NCBI GenBank assembly: GCA_963281255.1 | Contig: OY725489.1 | Location: 5,952,523-6,016,522 of the forward strand | Origin: Aphrocallistes beatrix | Lineage: Eukaryota > Porifera > Hexactinellida > Sceptrulophora > Aphrocallistidae | Length of the DNA: 64,000 nucleotides | Direction of reading: 5' to 3' | Shown here: positions 59,686 to 64,000 of the stretch, one piece after another | Layout: each line of letters starts with the position of its first letter | How positions within the stretch are numbered: position 1 is the first letter of the stretch | Program-made: the position numbers and the translations under genes | The notes under the pieces: generated by a model | The model's database searches: none | What the model saw: the letters and a program-made list of their open reading frames with translations, nothing else | What the model was told of the DNA's origin: nothing

Positions 59686-60248
59686 ATTGAGATAATCTGG
59701 AATGGAGTATTCCGCAAATTAGGCAATTACAATTAGAATTCCGGAAAGTTTCCGTCTAGTTCCATAAATTAGGGACTCAGATTTCAAGTAAAATTGACTA
59801 TTTGGTGATTTTTCCAGTGATGTGGATTATAACAGTAAGACAGACATGAAATATCAAACTTATTATAATTAAACAGTGTGAGCCCAAGCGCCCAAATGGC
59901 GCGTCTGGCGAACACAAAGTGTCCGCAAGTAAGCGAAGCGCGCTTGTGTTTCTGTAAGTTAAAATGCAAGCCATCAAGTTCTAAACATTCAAACCAGTTG
60001 CTACGTTTTAGGTATTATACGCATTGAAATTAATAACAAACGCTAGTTTAATCTAAAAATAGATATATTACATCTATAGAACATGTCTAAATTTAGCAAC
60101 ACTCATACATAGACACAAAACGTACAATTATAACTGCAAATGGATAGCAATTAAATAGAGGTAAATACAATAAATTTGCTCACATTAAGCATCCAGAAGT
60201 AAAATAATAAAAGTCATTCTACAAAATAATTCTGAAATTGTCTAACAA

Positions 60249-60725
60249 ATGTTGGGAAAAATGAGTACATATCAACATGCATGTATCTTCCTCCCTAGTA
60301 ATGGTATCCAGTTCGTGCCAGGAAAGTTACGAATTGGGGAATGCAATCAGAACATAATGATTGAGAAGAGAGCCGGCCAAAAGAATATTTACTTGTGCAG
60401 AGACGTCATCGAACACATCTGAAGTGGATGCGAGAGGAAACAGCTCCAGCTTACATTTCGAAAAGAACGAAATACATTGACTACCCATATCCGTCGTAGA
60501 CGCCATCATTCTGATTATTGGCTAGACATCTTCGCGTCCGACACTGATGAACAATGCATGCAAGAATTTGGATGTGACCAGTTTCATGCATACAAAGACC
60601 ATGTTAAACAATATGGTAAAGCATTCCGGTGCAATCCACCGAAGCTAACATTCGAGCAAAGGGAAGAAAAATTCAAACAACAGTATTTGCCAGCAAATAG
60701 AATGCTTGACTACCCACAATTATAA
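60249..60725 (+). pseudogene. Conserved unknown frame, unit copy 2
   Basis: Same frame as 35,091-35,588, ATG at 60,249. It shares the internal TGA (60,420-60,422) with copy 1 and stops earlier at TAA 60,723. A 3-base length shift near CIFLPS keeps the frame. No family recognised. Confidence 0.4.
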
Positions 60726-61215
60726 ATACTCACTTACTTGGAGTAGATTTTGTATGTATGTAACAATCATGTGATTCATTGCTATTACTTTACAACTATT
60801 AGTACTTAGTATATTACTATTATTATAATTAAGTACTTGTTGATAAATTAAAAATAATATCACTAGACGTACATAATACCATTTGTCTGCTTCATATATT
60901 ATTATATTGGATCTATGATCCTATGTAATATTGTAGCACAGTTCTAAAATGAGTGCTGGAGTCCGGCCTGGCGCAAGTGGCATACACAGACCTGAGTATA
61001 AAAGACATCACTAATTTCCCTGGATTTTCCATGGAATTCGCATTTCAAATCTATAACATTTTTGAGAGGAGCTTGTAAGTATACGTACTCGAGTGGTTAC
61101 ACGGGAGGGTTGATTTGAAATTAGTTGATGTATCACACAGTAATACTCAACATATTATCTAGAATAAGAAATAAAATATTCTATTGATTGCAGATAGAAG
61201 ATAATTGATGAAATA

Positions 61216-62567
61216 CAGTCTGTCACGAAATTATTTACAATTTTCAAACATTTCTACTTTGATGAATTGAATTTTTTCATGGTTCTAATTGAAAGGAAAA
61301 CATGAAAGTGTACAAATAAATGCATCTAACAAAATAGTGACTAATAATCAATCTTTTTCCCAAATGAAGAGATAGCTAATTGACACCTTGGCTTCATTGA
61401 GCGTACGAAGTGGGCCAAAAAATGTGGATCAAAGTTTTCCCACTCCTCCTAAACTAGGTATTCAAGCTCTTTTATGTCTTCAGGACACTTGTTTTGTATC
61501 CTCTTCATTAGTATTGCCCATAGATTTTCAATTGGGTTGAGATCGGGACTATTTGGTGGCCATTCTATTGTACGGATGTTCAAAGACTTTTTGTAACTTT
61601 CGGACAGTTTTGATTTATGGATACTGGAATTATCTTCCTGAAGTCGCTACCCATTAGGATACAGGACGTTGGCTGTTTCCAATAAAACTTCATTTAACAC
61701 GTTACAGTAGTGTACTGAGTTGAAATTATGGCGAAAAACTTTAATAGGAGTCGCTCCTCGAGCTGAAATTCCCCCCATATGTGGAGTTTAGGAGTGTGTC
61801 CTGGGATATTAATCACTGGTTTTGTCCCTTTGTCCACACCTGAATTTTGCTACTCTGTAGCCATATAGAGCATTCATCGCTAAAAATAATCTTACTCCAC
61901 ATGATATTCAAGTATTTGTGAGCCCATGCAACACGTTAGATCCCATTTGCTTGACTTATCCATGGACCTCTGATAGCGGTCTTTTTGGAATATCCAATTT
62001 TTTTGGCCGTCTTTCTAATGCTCTCATGAGAAATGTCTATCCCCTTTTCTACCTTGAATTGGCTTTTTAAAGCTCGGAGAGATATCCTTGGATGGTTCTT
62101 TAACTTTTTTTCCAAAGAAATACGATTTGAGCTATCGAGTTTCCATTTTCTGCCAGCACCTTTTTTGGGATTCAAAGATTCGCCGTTTCTCAACTTAGTC
62201 CGCACATTATATACTGACTTCAAAGAAACTTGGCAGGCCTCTGCAATGTTTCTAACTGTGTCTTTCCGGAATAAAATGTATTTAGCAACTTCTTCTCTTC
62301 TACTCTGTTGCATTCAGAAGCTATTATTCGATCTAGAATGGTTGGTCTAACTCTTTCAACTGAAAAATAACGAAAAAATAATATAAGCTTAAATTGGATT
62401 CGTAAACAAAAATTAAAGATGGTTTTTCTATTATCAATGGAAAAGTCTCTATTTGAGAGTCGAATGGAGCACAAATACGATTAGAATAACCATGTATTAT
62501 TAGTTATTAGTTAATTGTGGTTCTGGATAAAATAAGGATATTTTGTAAATAATTACGTGACAGACTG
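61216..62567 (-). mobile_element. Tc1-like element, clean insertion in unit copy 2
   Basis: 1,352 bp, ~28-bp inverted ends starting CAGTCTGTCACG, TA flanks at 61,214-61,215 and 62,568-62,569. Unit copy 1 at 36,525 reads GATGAAATACTACATG, the empty site with one TA. The termini resemble those of 47,919-49,259, so the two belong to related groups. Confidence 0.95.
61370..62313 (-). pseudogene. Tc1-like transposase, C-terminal half degraded
   Basis: ATG at 62,313. The N-terminal 125 codons are open and form the DNA-binding region (helix-turn-helix with VRNIAEACQVSLKSVYN, then a basic linker GAGRKWKLD). A stop at 61,936 follows. The catalytic part is recognisable only in pieces: IIFSDECSIWL near 61,880 and PNSPDLNPIEN-like sequence near 61,540, with several stops and frame changes between. 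Inactive. Confidence 0.85.
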
Positions 62568-63022
62568 TACTACATGCGATAAAAACCATTTTGGGTAAAA
62601 CTTTCAAAGTCAATTTACGAGATTTAATAAACGGGGGAGAGGGGCTAGAAAAATAACATTAATTAATAAGCGGTGGTCAGTTTATTCGGACACATGATTT
62701 GTGAATAGGATATTTCGTCCAAATAGTAAGATTGCAATGAGTTGTTTTGATCTACAGGCACAGGGTCGAGAGACTTTCTCAGAATAAATGTCGCCTATTT
62801 CAAATTTATCCCTTTTGGTCTACATCATCACCACAAAAAGCATGCTAAACATGTCCAACCGTGCTCATTTCCCTAAACAATGATCAAAAGTCACTAGACT
62901 ACAAATGGCGACACATGCATCAACGAGTATAAAATTTAGGCGTTTACAAATATAATCAACAAAAATAGATAGATTAATATCCTTGATGGTGTTTGGATCA
63001 GTACTTTCAACATATTTTATGC

Positions 63023-63223
63023 CAGTGGTTCGCAAACTGGGGTGCATGAACCCCCTAGCTGTGCACGGGACAAGGATTAGAACTGAATATTGAGCATTTT
63101 TAACAGAATTATTTTTAAAGTTATATGCACATTACTCCTAGATCCTGGGATAGGTCCTGGGATGCACAAAATAATTTGTAGGTGTCAGGAGGTGCACGAG
63201 GTAAAAGGGGTTGGAAACCACTG
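63023..63223. mobile_element. hAT-type MITE, unit copy 2 counterpart of 37,161
   Basis: Ends CAGTGGTTCGCAAACTGG and GGTTGGAAACCACTG, flanks TTTTATGC and ATTTATGC. Shared with unit copy 1. Confidence 0.85.
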
Positions 63224-63609
63224 ATTTATGCGAACAAAAAGGTTATTTACCGACCACATGGGGGTGCGCGTTATTGGGAGGTGTACCATTCAAGGCTTCC
63301 ATCCGAGACAACAATATGTCACAATAGCAATGCACACATAACAGTAGATATGTAAGCACGTTACAACCAAGTGCAATTGGAATTTAGTTTAGTAAGAAAT
63401 TGAGAAATGCAAACACCATCCATAATTGGCAAAATTCTAAAAGTATCAACATGTGCATGTGTACTGTACATGGCTAGCTATATTTTGAATTCTGTCACTA
63501 CATTACAAGAAACTAGTTCAATTATTAGTTCTATTAATTATTAATTTTAACAAGTTACACCAAATCAATATAAGTATGGAAATAATTAATGTCATAACTA
63601 ATTCAAAAA

Positions 63610-64000
63610 ATGTCTTCTTCAGAACAAGAAACTATTTCTACATTTCGCAGCGCAGATCTCCCGAAGGTTTGTATTCCGGCTGATTTTGAATCTAGCATGG
63701 AGTCAAGTGGGTCTCAAGTAGCCCTCTCTTGAATCGGATAACACGGCACCAGCTACCCCAGTTCATACCAAAAAGCAGCGAGGACATAAACTCAACACTG
63801 GTAGGTTTCGGAAGGGTGAGGGAGTCAAAAATCTACTTTCACACCATCCACCACAAAGCGATTACCGCTTCCTACTAGCACTCCGAAATCTAAAACACTA
63901 TTACAGCAAGTGAAGTTTCCTCAGTCCAATAAACGCCTCAGTATTATGGTACAGAAGGATGGAGCTCAATCATTTCGTGATCTCTACGTTCCTCATGGCT
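63610..64000 (+). pseudogene. Mutator-like transposase, third copy, cut by window end
   Basis: Same start as 37,779 (MSSSEQET). An internal deletion after SSGS joins directly to QVALS and brings in a TGA at about 63,730; further small deletions follow. Only the N-terminal disordered region and the start of the conserved part are in the window. Already inactive. Confidence 0.75.

Larger units (their letters stand above)
57421..64000 (+). repeat. Unit copy 2 (continues past the window)
   Basis: 57,421-57,690 matches 50,730-50,495 and 49,300-49,262 inverted. From 57,690 it matches unit copies 1 and 3. It contains Tc1-like insertions at 58,495 and 61,216 that are absent from copy 1, and ends at the right window edge inside the Mutator-like gene. 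The left border at 57,421 is where similarity to copy 3 stops. Confidence 0.82.

Overview
The window is repeat-dominated nuclear DNA from an animal, most likely an invertebrate. It is AT-rich outside the satellite. Its genes are split by spliceosomal introns with GT..AG borders. The mobile elements are eukaryotic: a Ty3/gypsy LTR retrotransposon, Tc1/mariner, PIF/Harbinger with a MADF/BESS partner gene, Mutator-like, hAT, TTAA-target elements and a possible Helitron. I cannot name the species. No clear single-copy host gene was found.

Layout. 1-15,579 is one end of a satellite built from an 11-bp unit (GGGAACAAGTA and 10/12-bp variants) with higher-order units of about 310-340 and 600 bp. 15,779-22,806 is a gypsy retrotransposon (gag, protease, RT, RNase H, integrase, 191-bp LTRs) inserted at the satellite edge and flanked by an identical 374-bp direct duplication. 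A 1.94-kb TTAA-target transposon sits inside the end of pol, and a 766-bp mariner-type element sits inside the right flanking duplication. 24,000-29,140 holds a decayed, intron-split retroviral-type (GIN/Ginger-like) integrase gene. One of its introns contains a Tc1-like DD37E element, which is itself interrupted by a second Tc1-like element.

29,131-41,483 contains two near-identical 3.39-kb inverted arms about 5.6 kb apart. Each arm carries a Mutator-like transposase with a C-terminal PHD-type zinc finger; both copies carry the same two frameshifts. The spacer begins a larger repeat unit that occurs three times: 32,524-41,483 (+), 50,730-45,336 (-) and 57,421-64,000 (+, cut by the window end). 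Comparing the three copies exposes filled and empty sites, which date many insertions and confirm their target-site duplications. The unit also carries a conserved unknown reading frame of about 165 codons.

41,771-45,334 holds two members of a TTAA-target foldback-like family and a short unassigned stretch with a possible membrane-anchor exon. 50,959-54,295 is an apparently intact PIF/Harbinger transposon inserted in a minisatellite. Its transposase (three exons, minus strand) and its MADF/BESS gene (three exons, plus strand) interlock: the last exon of each lies inside the second intron of the other. 54,732-57,102 is a second, diverged Mutator-like transposase/PHD pseudogene. 57,421-64,000 is the third unit copy, carrying two Tc1-like remnants, three hAT-type MITEs or MITE copies nearby, and the start of a third Mutator-like gene.

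The genes are mobile-element machinery (DNA cleavage and strand transfer, reverse transcription, DNA binding). Most are broken; the Harbinger pair looks intact.
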